From Odontocerum albicorne (taxonomy: Eukaryota; Arthropoda; Insecta; Trichoptera; Odontoceridae): a stretch of DNA of 64,000 bases. The position numbers and the translations under genes are program-made. This document shows positions 54,729 through 64,000 of the stretch, in pieces. The notes beneath the pieces are model-generated. The model saw nothing but the letters and a program-made list of their open reading frames with translations, did no database searches and was not told the DNA's origin. Within the stretch, counting starts at the first letter, position 1. Every line of letters starts with the position of its first letter. The stretch is taken from assembly GCA_949825065.1 (NCBI GenBank), contig OX463848.1, positions 27,428,699 through 27,492,698 of the forward strand, given 5' to 3'.

Positions 54729-55113
54729 ATATTTAATTTCTTAGAAATAGTTTACATCTATCTACATACAAACTTGTAACAAGGTAACAAAAAATTTGAA
54801 TGCGAGTGAATATACAAATATAACATGTTACGGTAAAAATATTATTAGTAAAATTCTAACATGATACACTAACTAAGACCCAGGGTTGTAAGTCGTTCAA
54901 GAAAAAATAATCAACATAATATAACATACTTCATTAACACATTTCAATAAATACGGTTATACTACTCGTACAATATTATAACACATTTCAATAAATACAC
55001 GTACTCTTATTCTTCCTTCTACTTTACAGACTAAATATATTTTTTACATAATCGTTAATTAAAACATATTCACAATAATATGAATTAAATTCGTAATTGA
55101 GAATAAAATTTGA
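54729..55113. other. AT-rich DNA, nothing recognised
   Basis: The phrase 'acacatttcaataaatac' occurs twice near 54940 and 54980 with a TACTCGTA motif (54963) between. Nothing else was found. Confidence 0.45.
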
Positions 55114-55334
55114 TTGAATTGTATTACACTTTCGTTGTATACAGTACAACCTGGTGCGATTATTACCATATGAGAATATCTTTCAGCCAACCAGAAAGTT
55201 GGTAAAGAGGCTTTAGGTAAAAACCTGACTGGACTCCTTTTTTTATTAAAAAAAAAAACTGGGATCCAACGGGAATCGAACCCGTTACCTCCGGATCGGG
55301 GGACACGCGTCTTACCAAATAAACCACGAAAATC
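55114..55334 (-). mobile_element. SINE-A copy, antisense, intact promoter
   Basis: The B-box GGTTCGATTCC (minus, 55282-55272) is perfect. The body and tail are complete ('acactttcgttgtatacagtacaacctgg', 'ccaaccagaaagttggtaaagagg'). The A-box area is slightly altered (ttaccaaataaacc on the plus strand). Confidence 0.85.
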
Positions 55335-55399
55335 ATCATGTCGAAAATGTTAATTAAAAAAATGTTAAAATTATAGAGTAAAACTCTTTACGCACAGAA

Positions 55400-55810
55400 T
55401 TTTTTTTAATAGGCAATCCACTTAAATTAGGATGATTTGTGTCATCAAATTAAAGTCAGTATGCAATTATATGAGTCAATTTAATAAAATAAATTTAAAA
55501 AAGTGGCAATTCTAGATAATTCAAAGTTTCAACTGATTATGATATGCTTAAAAAATTTAACAATCGATCTATAAGTGGAAAAGTTCCTCGAAGAAAGAAG
55601 AAACGCAAGATTCATTGGACGCGGTAAAGATAGGGCTTTTAGTAAATCGAATCTGTTTTGCAAAGGACAACCGAAAAAAACATGGTCTATAGTTTCATCA
55701 TGCAGACCACACTCGCAGCCGGGATTCTCCACAATACCCATTATGTAAAGGTGACTAACCACCACGCAGTGGTCCGTTCGCAAACGACACATGACATACA
55801 CTACCATCTT
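55400..55810 (-). pseudogene. Non-LTR retrotransposon (Jockey/I-like) C-terminus and 3' UTR, copy 1
   Basis: The minus-strand frame 55807-55529 reads 'CRLRTDHCVVVSHLYIMGI', 'ENPGCECGLHDETIDHVFFG', 'CPLQNRFDLL' and 'LPRPMNLAFLLSSRNFSTYR'. These are typical of the zinc-knuckle-like 'C.CG...ETIDHI.F.CP' C-terminal region of Jockey/I/R1-type LINEs. The 3' UTR follows to about 55400, ending at an oligo-T (plus strand) corresponding to a poly(A) tail. It is 5'-truncated. Confidence 0.8.
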
Positions 55811-56582
55811 ATATTAATTATTATATTACACAATGGTTTTAAAGGCATAGATTGTTGGATTGATTTATATCTAGAACCCTTAATTACACCAATTATAAAG
55901 ATAAAGTTATTAAAATTTGGCTAGTTTTAAAAATCGAGAAATATTATTATTAAACACAAAAAAAACTTTAAAGCGAAAGTAAATTTATCCGTTCATTTTC
56001 TAATAATTTTTAAAGCATAATATAATAAGAAAATAGAAACGTTATGAATATAACTCCATACGCAATTAGGATACTAAATGTATGAAAGAAAACAAAAATA
56101 AAACAAGCAAAAGGGTGACACACATTTCGCTACTTTGTTATTATGATTTCTCAATATATGTAATACACATACTCTTACTAAACGGCATTCTTGGGAAAGG
56201 AGCGTTGAACTACAAATTTTTCTCTCTAAGAAAGTTAATAATGGTTGTTGAACAAATGTGGGACATGCGATACACAATAGTAGAGCCGTCATAAAGGCAA
56301 GCCCGGCACACGGATGAAATATTCATAAATTCAAACGAGCCTACATATTATTACTTATATTGTCGTGACAAGCGACAACTTTAAGTGATTTTATCCTGCA
56401 TAAATGGGGCGATGAAAAACAAATTGACTTTTTTGATGGAATAATTTAAAAAACAAATGAAACGTTTTTCCGGAAAACCTTATTGTTTTAAATTTATAAC
56501 AGGCTATAAATTTATAACAGGCAAAAAATAACAGAACTAAAATTATTTATTATTTTTTAAAAAGGCAATACTGGGTGGTTAT
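55811..56582. other. AT-rich DNA, nothing recognised
   Basis: Chance frames only; overlapping open frames of about 70 codons at 56074-56294 on both strands have no domain. Confidence 0.45.
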
Positions 56583-56860
56583 AGTAAAACACTTTCGTTG
56601 TACACAAAACATTCAGATATATTTATTGCCATTTAGTAGCCTCTTCTTTTTTTTATAATAGACATTCCACCCAAACTAAGATGATTTGTGCCACCAAAAT
56701 AAAGCCAATATGCAATTATATGAGTCAATATAATAACACAAATTAAAAAAAATAATAATTCTAGAAAGTTTAAAGTTTTTAACTGATTAAGCTTTAAAAG
56801 GGTAACAATCGACCTATAAATAGAAAAGTTCCTGAAAAATATGCTTCTAATTTAAATACT
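56583..56860 (-). mobile_element. Truncated SINE-A tail joined to a second LINE 3' UTR copy
   Basis: 56583-56645 matches the antisense SINE-A tail ('acactttcgttgtacac', 'tatttattgcc'). Immediately after a T-run, 56655-56860 matches the LINE 3' UTR of 55400-55600 ('ccac..aaa.ta.gatgatttgtg.ca.caaa', 'tatgcaattatatgagtcaat'). The two LINE copies differ at roughly one base in six by eye. Confidence 0.7.
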
Positions 56861-57910
56861 TTTTCATATAATAAGATTGTGGTGAGATTTTTTATACTTA
56901 ATATTTCAGATTATGTATACAAATTTTTATATTACTTTATTTTATTCTTGATTTCTTATACTTTAAACGTATGTTTCTTTAACTTTTTATTAGTTGTTTT
57001 ATGTAAACTATCCTTACGACGGGCAAACGCTTAGTTAGGCAGAATAGTGTTTTGTATATTTAATTGTAAAAAAATATTAATAAAAAGTATAAATTAGAAA
57101 AAACATAACCTGACAAGCCGCAACTATTGGCTTAAAATTACTGTTTTGATTTTTATTTTAATAAGAAAATTATAAAGTTTATTGAATACAAAGCATACCG
57201 TTTTATGACCAAATAAATTAAATATAAAAATATTTAAACTAACGTGAAGCAATACTTTCAAATAAAGTAAATATCACCAATTGCCATCTGTTTGATACAA
57301 AGTTCACGTCTGAAAACACAAAATGATTTTTTTAGGTAAAAAATAGAGTAAATATCAATGTCAAAAATTCTCATCGCAAAGCTTGACAGGACGAAAATTG
57401 AAAGTTTTTGCAGAAAAAATACGACATTTGGCTGCTCGAAGTCAATTTCTGTTGTTGGCAATATGATGAAAACGTTATGAACTTCAATAGAGCCCCCGTT
57501 GGCTTCATTTTTATTTCTTCATAAAACACATGCATCTATTTTAACCAAAAACCTTATTCTTATTTGAAAGTCTGACGATATTTTGCTGTTTTATAGAAAA
57601 CCACAGTACAGAAAAAGATCGATTAGAGCTGAATAAGTACAGGACAAAAACGTGTCTTGCGTGGATAGAGAGAAGGTGTTGCGCATCACTTAACAAATCC
57701 AAATGAGTGACGTACTCCGACAAATTAATGCAAAAAGATAGTTAGATTTTTTTGCTGAGGAAAATGTGAGAAGTATACGTAACAAGAGCGTACATAACGA
57801 GATTTAAGAATGTGTAAAGGCAAAAGTTGTGTACGTGTATAAAAAAGATCTACTCTCTGTACTTAATTCTAATCAGAATAATTTACAAATAGAAATTTGT
57901 TTTAAAAATA
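56861..57910. other. AT-rich DNA, nothing recognised
   Basis: Short frames at 57258-57461 and 57541-57723 (minus) have no recognisable domain. Confidence 0.45.
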
Positions 57911-58078
57911 CAATCAAACTATTGCAATCAAACTATTGTATGATACAAGAGCAACACACAAACTAAGCTACTCCATTGTTGCAATTAAACTATTGTGGAA
58001 TACAAGAGCTACACACAAATTAAACTACACCACTGTTGCAATTTAACTATTGTATAATACAAGGGCAACACACAAATT
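57911..58078. repeat. Three-copy 57-bp minisatellite
   Basis: Units start 'ttgcaat(c/t)(a/t)aactattgt' and contain 'atacaagagc.acacacaaa'. Period 57 holds exactly for the three copies, with about 15% divergence. Confidence 0.9.
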
Positions 58079-59136
58079 TTAAAATACACAGATAAATTAT
58101 TATAAAATAATGTAATATATTCTTTATTTTTAGCATAATTCATTTTATTTCCAATTCTTCAGTTTAATATCTTAAATTCTTTCTCTTAAGATTTTTTCTC
58201 GAAATGAACTCGTTTCCGGTATCTAAAATGAAACGGAAGTCTACCCTTGACCTAGATTTCCGGTACGAGGATTTTGGAGGGAGCCATTTACCTGTTGATG
58301 CGTTATTTAAGGTGTAATGGACAAAGAAACCATTCTCTAGAGCAGCTGTGTTATCCACCTTAAGTGGACCCAATTATACTAAGTGTGAGCATTAACAGTA
58401 ACTTGACCAGAAGCATTTGAAACATCCGTGATTTATCTTCTTAAGGTCATATTATACAGATACTCGTATATACCGAGGAATAAATGTTCTCCTTCTTCTT
58501 CTTCTTCTTTAGTACGGTACCCTTCAATATATTCGAATCGGATATTTAAACATGTAACAATGTTATAAGAGCTTTGTGGGGGGGAAATATTGTCTACGAC
58601 CCCAGTTATCAACCATTTATATTTAGAACAACTGGAGTACACTTCACGGTTCGTCATTCAACGTGTTTGCAAAAGTACCACATGTAAAGAGCCAATTATA
58701 CATTATATTTTATTTTACCATTATACTAAGTGCTTGAACGTGCACGCGGTAGAAGTAAAGATGTGTGGCTGGATAGAATAAGGGGATATCATTTCTCTCT
58801 GTTACCCCAATATGATGATGATGATAAAATGCGATGCTAAGTTACAAAGATAAATTAGAAAAATGAATATCCTTCTTTGTTAACTTGACAAGGACGGACC
58901 TAAATTTATATGTAAAATATTTTAATAAATTATTTATGTTATTTTTATATATTCATTAAAAATAAGTGCAAATCATTAAAAAAAATAAGATAAAAGCTGA
59001 ACGGAAAGGCAAATTTTTATTTATTTTATTTTATTTTATTCAAATTAACGATCGTGAGACCTTTACTTCAACAGTATAAATATATAAAAATAAACAAATA
59101 TATAAAAATAAACAAATATTTTAAACGAGACAACAA
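58079..59136. other. AT-rich DNA with unassigned coding-like patch and microsatellites
   Basis: A minus-strand frame at 58164-58373 has balanced composition ('MGPLKVDNTAALENGFFVHY') but no recognised domain. Microsatellites: (CTT)n at 58493-58508, (GAT)n at 58813-58824 and (TTTTA)n at about 59018-59040. A possible LINE 3' end is at 58740-58825. Confidence 0.4.
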
Positions 59137-61209
59137 TCTATATAAATAAAAATGTAAATGTTCGTTAATTGAAGATGGCTAATCTCCGGAAGTTCTCTAC
59201 CGATCGCTTTGAAATTTTGAGTAAAGTTGATATTCGTCAACGGAAATGTTTTTTCATTTTTATTTATAAATATATATCAGTGTATATAATAAAATTTTTA
59301 AATCAGAAAACATTACCTATGCGAACCTGTCGGGGACAAGGATATCAAATATTGAATATCAACTGTCAAAATATTTTGACAGTTGAGCATATTGCATTTT
59401 CGAGGTTTAGTAATTAATATTTGATATTCAATGATTTAGTCTATATACATAAAATATAAAATAATTTTATGTTTGATAATAAATATTTCCTGTCGAATAA
59501 TAATTCTACGATAAATTTATTACAGACGAAAAATAGGTTAGAATCCAAGATACGTCAAAATAAAATTTGTGTTAATAAGGATAAGTTCCATTGTGTCATA
59601 GCAGCTTGAGAAAATCTTAATATGGCTGAGTCTAGACTTTATAGCGCAAGCGCAGGAAATATATTTGGCAGAACTAATACTAAATTTGTAAAAAATATCC
59701 AACTAAAATTTTATTTGTTTTGAAATATTTTGAGTATCGTTAAAATAAATATAATCGCTAAAACAAATATAGCTTATATGTATAAAGAGATCTTAAATAA
59801 ATATAACTTACATGTATAAAAAGATCGAGGATCGCTAAAATAAATATAACTTATATGTATAAAAAAACAGATGCGTGATACTCTCGCGTGGTAGAAGTGA
59901 AACTTCTTAGCTCCTAGGAAAAGTTGATTTTATGCATTGCTTTTTTTCGATTTGTTAACGATTTTTTTTAGGATTAGGAAATGGTTCTGTGGAATTTAAT
60001 TCAAGAAAGTCTCTTTTAATTCGATGAAAAAACTATTTTTTTTTATTTTTTATAATAAACAATAATAAATAATAATTTTAATAATAATATAATACACTTA
60101 ATAAAAGAAAATTTATATTTTTTTAATGTTAAATATATTAATATTTTTATATCATTATTAATTATTAAATGAATTATTTTAAAATAATTATTTAATTATT
60201 TTAATTATATTATTAAATAATGTGTTATTAGAAATGTTATTTTATTATATAATTTTTTTTGTATAGTGCCATCTGCGCTAATTTATCCGCCATTTTCATT
60301 TCATAATGTGCGTTGTTAACATACCTACCTCTAAGATTATCTTTTTCATTTAGTTTTTTTAACTTATTTTTTTATTTTTCTGTTCAATGAGCGATAAAAT
60401 TTAATTGTGTTGATTGATTTTCGTTTAAATTCAAATCATATCGTGAATTGATCTCTTGGAGTGACGATATTATTTGCTTCACAGAGACAACGTGATGCTG
60501 GTATGTACATTTTTGACAAACGTCATATTTATTTTAAACGAACTGACAAATTTTTGCTTATTTGTAACAAGATGTATTAATTTGTCATCATTGTTGTTTT
60601 TTGTAATGTATTTACCTAAATAACTTGCTATTTATTAGAATAGACATTTATTGTTCATTAATGACGCGTCCAAACATGTCACATCCAAATTTAATTCGTG
60701 CGTAGTTTGCAATGTCTTTCCTTAACATTTAATTAATCCCAATAATCTCTCTCCTTGCTTAACATTTAATTCGTTCCAATTCTCTCTGTATTTCCTTAAC
60801 AATACTCCTTTTGGACAAATATTTGACAAATGCGTGTCCAGCTGCAAAACGATCGATCAGCTGAGATATTCTCACATCAATTGCTGGAAATTGGGAACGG
60901 AAAGGTGCAGGTTGATATGACCCCAGGATGAATTTCACTGTCTCATAACTTAATGTTTCACAATTTCGAGGAAGCAGCAGAACGACGTGTAGCCAGACTT
61001 GAGGATGCACGGTTGCGAGCACGGCGATCGCGTTCTGCAGAATCAGAACTGGTTCGTTCTCAACAGAATGTACGCGACAGGCTGATAGTGGCTGAAATAG
61101 GTCATTAGGAATATCAAAAGTATCTTTTTTATATAGAATTTAATTTTATCTCTACGTTTATATTTCAAAATATATCAAATCGTATATAGAAATGGAGATT
61201 TTTTAATTA

Positions 61210-62309
61210 GTTTGATATTCATTCGTTTGAATCAGACCAAGCTTCGCTCTGAAGAATACGTTCATTTGCGAGATACAGTTGTAAATGACGGTAATACAAC
61301 TAACGTTTGAAGACTAACGATTTGGCCATCTTCATATACAGGCAGTCCACGTCATATGCATGAGTATGCTCAATATGTAATTGCGTATGTTCGTCACTAC
61401 GGGTGTCCAGACCTATTCACTACATTCACATGCAATTCAGCTTGGAACGATATACAACAGCTCATGGTAAAACATGAAGTGTTTCGGTCTGTGCGCTGTT
61501 GGATATACTCAGTGGAATAGCAAAAGAGAGGATGGCCACATGCACATATATAGTACTAATCTGGCTCTATAACAAAATCACTTCAAACGAAATCGACAAT
61601 GTAATGTGCGCTGAAATACCCGATGCCGACGTCGATAAGGATTTGCATGAAGTTGTGACGAAATATATGATACATGGACCTTGCGGTACACTGAATCCAA
61701 ATTCACCATGCATGATAAACGGAAAATGATCTAAGCGATATCCTCGAGCATTAGTATCCAACACGGTTACAGGAAACGATGGATATCCTTTATAAAGAAG
61801 AAGATCAACAGAAGATGGCGGGAAATTAGCAACCATACAAATGTGAAATGGTGACATCAAAGTAGACAACCATTGGGTTATTGCATATTCGCTTTTGCTA
61901 TCAAAAACATACAAAGCGCACATAAACGTGGAATACTGTAACCCCGTTAAATCGATCAAATACATTTGTAAGTACAATACGTGAATAAAGGCAGCTACAT
62001 GGTAGTTTTTGGCGTGCAACCAGAATGCGGGATGGGAATGCGGTCATACATATCGATGAAATCGCACAGTATCAGGCTGGAAGATACATAAGCAGCAATG
62101 AAGCTGTATGGCGAAATCTTTCATTTCCCATACATGAACGAAGTCCAGCTGTTGTTCACTTAGCAGTACATCTAGAAAATGGACAACGCGTTTATTTCAC
62201 AGCTGCAAATGTGCAACAAATAGCCCTGAATCCACCGGCTACAACGTTAAATGCTTTCTTCACGTTATGTCAAAATGACGCGTTTGCGAAAATACTGCTG
62301 TATCAGTGA
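61210..62309 (+). pseudogene. Helitron Rep fragment, broken
   Basis: It is homologous over its full length to the Rep fragment of copy A, but with in-frame stops (for example after 'TTNV' near 61308 and in 'NGK*SKRY' near 61729), single-base indels around 61545 and 61975, and loss of the HUH context. The second half (62025-62309) reads 'HIDEIAQYQAGRYISSNEAV' to 'NDAFAKILLYQ' before the same deletion junction as copy A. It is not functional. Confidence 0.85.
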
Positions 62310-62465
62310 TTGTGACATCAAAAGAAGAATTGGTTAAAAAAGTATTTACCAATATTCAAATCAATTATAAGAATCACGATTGGCTGAGTGAACGAGCTAT
62401 TGTTGCCGCCAAGAACAAAGACGTTTACGAACTTAACAATATTATTCAGTTCCTTTTTTAATGTT
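62310..62465 (+). pseudogene. Helitron helicase C-terminal remnant (copy B)
   Basis: Same sequence and junction as 34447-34592 in copy A: 'SKEELV', 'INYKNHDWLSERAIVAAKNK' and 'DVYELNNIIQ'. Confidence 0.7.
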
Positions 62466-62750
62466 TCGCAATTTTATATGTTTTTGTTATAACTTTCTTT
62501 CTTCTTTTTCAGTGCAATCGATCTTTCATTTGAATTCAAATCATATCGTGAATTGACCTCTTGGAGTGATGCGATCATTTGCGAGCACGGCAATAAACGC
62601 GACAGACTGAGAGTGGCTGAAAGACATAAAAAATATTGTATACCCACAAGCATTGTGAAATTAAACATATTAGAAACGTGTGCTTTCTCTTTTCTTTATT
62701 TTCCATTTAACCAGACTGAGCCACAGCAACGCGTGGCCGGGTACAGCTAG

Positions 62751-64000
62751 TAAGTTATAAAAACTGAACGATCGAACAAAATCATTACGATACGTTTACA
62801 AAAATACTAGGAGTGAAGAAAAATCGTCTTCATTTTATATGAGTTCATGGAGTTTTAATGTATTTATCAAGTGTCGAAATTAATTCCCCATCTTATACAG
62901 CATTACTTTTGACGAATTGTAGGAACAGTAGGTTAATTGATGATTATGGTATAATAAATGTTGTCGCCTATATTTACGAAGAAAAACAATTTGTTACCGT
63001 GGAAAGCAGTAAAGCTTTTCATTCACATTACATATATAAATAATAACGTTTGTTATTAATGGTGGTAAAGAAAAAAGTAAGTATATTAAATCCAATGAAA
63101 AATAAATTGAGGCAATGAACAATACGTCTAAGATTATCTATAAAAATATTGTTTCCATATAATACAAAAAAATACATATATAGGATCTGAATTATTCTTG
63201 AAAGCGAGATATTTATTTCGATACATTTACCAGTATGTAGGCCACCACGAAAGTATTTACCCCAATCTAAATGTGTAGCGGACGTCCCATTTTTACTTTT
63301 CTGGAATAGGCATTGCGATTAATGGCGATATTTTTTCTTCCAGACAAAATAATAAATCTTCTTCAGATAATTTAATCTAAGATCCCGAGCAAAATAAAAT
63401 ATTTTGATGTTGCACGTAAAATATAATAAACATTTTCCAATCTGTGTTGATTACACAAATTGACAAAATAAAATATTATATATTTTAGCATCGGGCATGA
63501 AAATATGTGATTATACCTAATTTTGGGGTGCTGAATCCAGTTAAAAGTATTTTTTCTATATTATCACGTTTCTTAGATATACACTCGGCTTATGTACATA
63601 ATATACTCGTAAGATATCTTTATCATTTATTCAAAGTTTACATTACAGAAATATTTATGGTTTTGAATTATTTAAGAAAGCTCAAAAAAATATTCAAAGT
63701 TTATAACTTGACTTAAATGTAATTTGTTTTTATTTAGTAAAGTACGAAGTGAAAGGTTTTAGTTACTATGTATATTTTTAGTATCACTAAACAAACCCAA
63801 GAGTCTATCATTTCAGAATCCCAGTTACCTTAGTAGCGATGCTCCATTGTAAGAATGACTCAGTGCGAGTATTCAGCCTGTTCGTCACTCAGTGGTTTTG
63901 GGGGATAAAGTCAAAATGAGAGAGTAGGAATTGTATTTCTACACCTCAGATTCTAGGGTTTCTGCAGAAGATCGTTCACCATGGAAACATAATTGTACTC
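62751..64000. other. AT-rich DNA at the window end, nothing recognised
   Basis: Short frames at 62858-63043 and 63507-63716 have no domain. A GC-richer patch at 63820-63990 may continue into a feature outside the window. One TACTCGTA motif lies near 63603. Confidence 0.45.

Larger units (their letters stand above)
59137..62750 (+). mobile_element. Helitron copy B, 3.6 kb, non-autonomous
   Basis: The left end A|TCTATATAAATAAAAATG and right end GGCCGGGTACAGCTAG|T (62750) match copy A. Internal order also matches: AT-rich block, 'tagtgccatctgcgctaatttatcc', 'gacgcgtccaaacatg', a degenerate N-terminal coding cassette (60960-61100), a Rep fragment, a helicase scrap and the 'ctctttcttctttttcagtgcaatcgat' cassette. 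It lacks the extra 5' head and the amplified minisatellite of copy A. Confidence 0.88.

Overview
The window looks like AT-rich intergenic and intronic DNA from an arthropod, most likely an insect. It has no operons or bacterial gene density, only two coding candidates (both eukaryotic-style terminal exons), and a heavy load of animal transposons: mariner, Helitron, RTE- and CR1-type LINE tails, tRNA-derived SINEs and a TTAA-flanked MITE. I cannot name the species from sequence alone. Lepidoptera, Trichoptera and other insect orders all remain possible.

Host genes: the one host exon I can identify is on the plus strand at 16607-16728. It has a splice acceptor, 39 codons and a stop, and matches the C-terminus of SPATA20 (DUF255/YyaL family). 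A plausible 3' UTR follows, with AATAAA at 17243. Its upstream exons were not found. A minus-strand open frame at about 20630-20902 with a downstream poly(A) signal may be a second, unrecognised terminal exon.

Mobile DNA by region: 0-11 kb holds SINEs, a decayed mariner (5803-6879), and LINE fragments, one of which carries a 242-bp piggyBac-like MITE (7902-8143). 14-15.4 kb has a deleted mariner next to a strong 87-nt hairpin. 19.6-20.2 kb is a nine-copy 67-bp minisatellite. 23.6-27.7 kb has three Tc1/mariner copies of different age. 31.8-36.6 kb and 59.1-62.8 kb are two related Helitrons that share the same internal deletions. 38-45 kb has SINEs and LINE tails. 46.8-48.0 kb is a nearly intact mariner with one frameshift. 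50-57 kb mixes CR1-like and RTE-like LINE tails, SINEs and an Hsmar1/cecropia-type mariner (53457-54726).

Cross-cutting signals: about 29 copies of the 8-mer TACTCGTA (either strand) are scattered through non-transposon DNA, roughly ten times what base composition predicts. Two SINE families share one tRNA-like head but have different bodies and tails. I see no CRISPR, prokaryotic or viral gene system. The most interesting leads are the TACTCGTA motif, the 15.4-kb hairpin, the dimeric minisatellite, the MITE with its readable empty site, and the TTTTTTA heptamer at the mariner frameshift.
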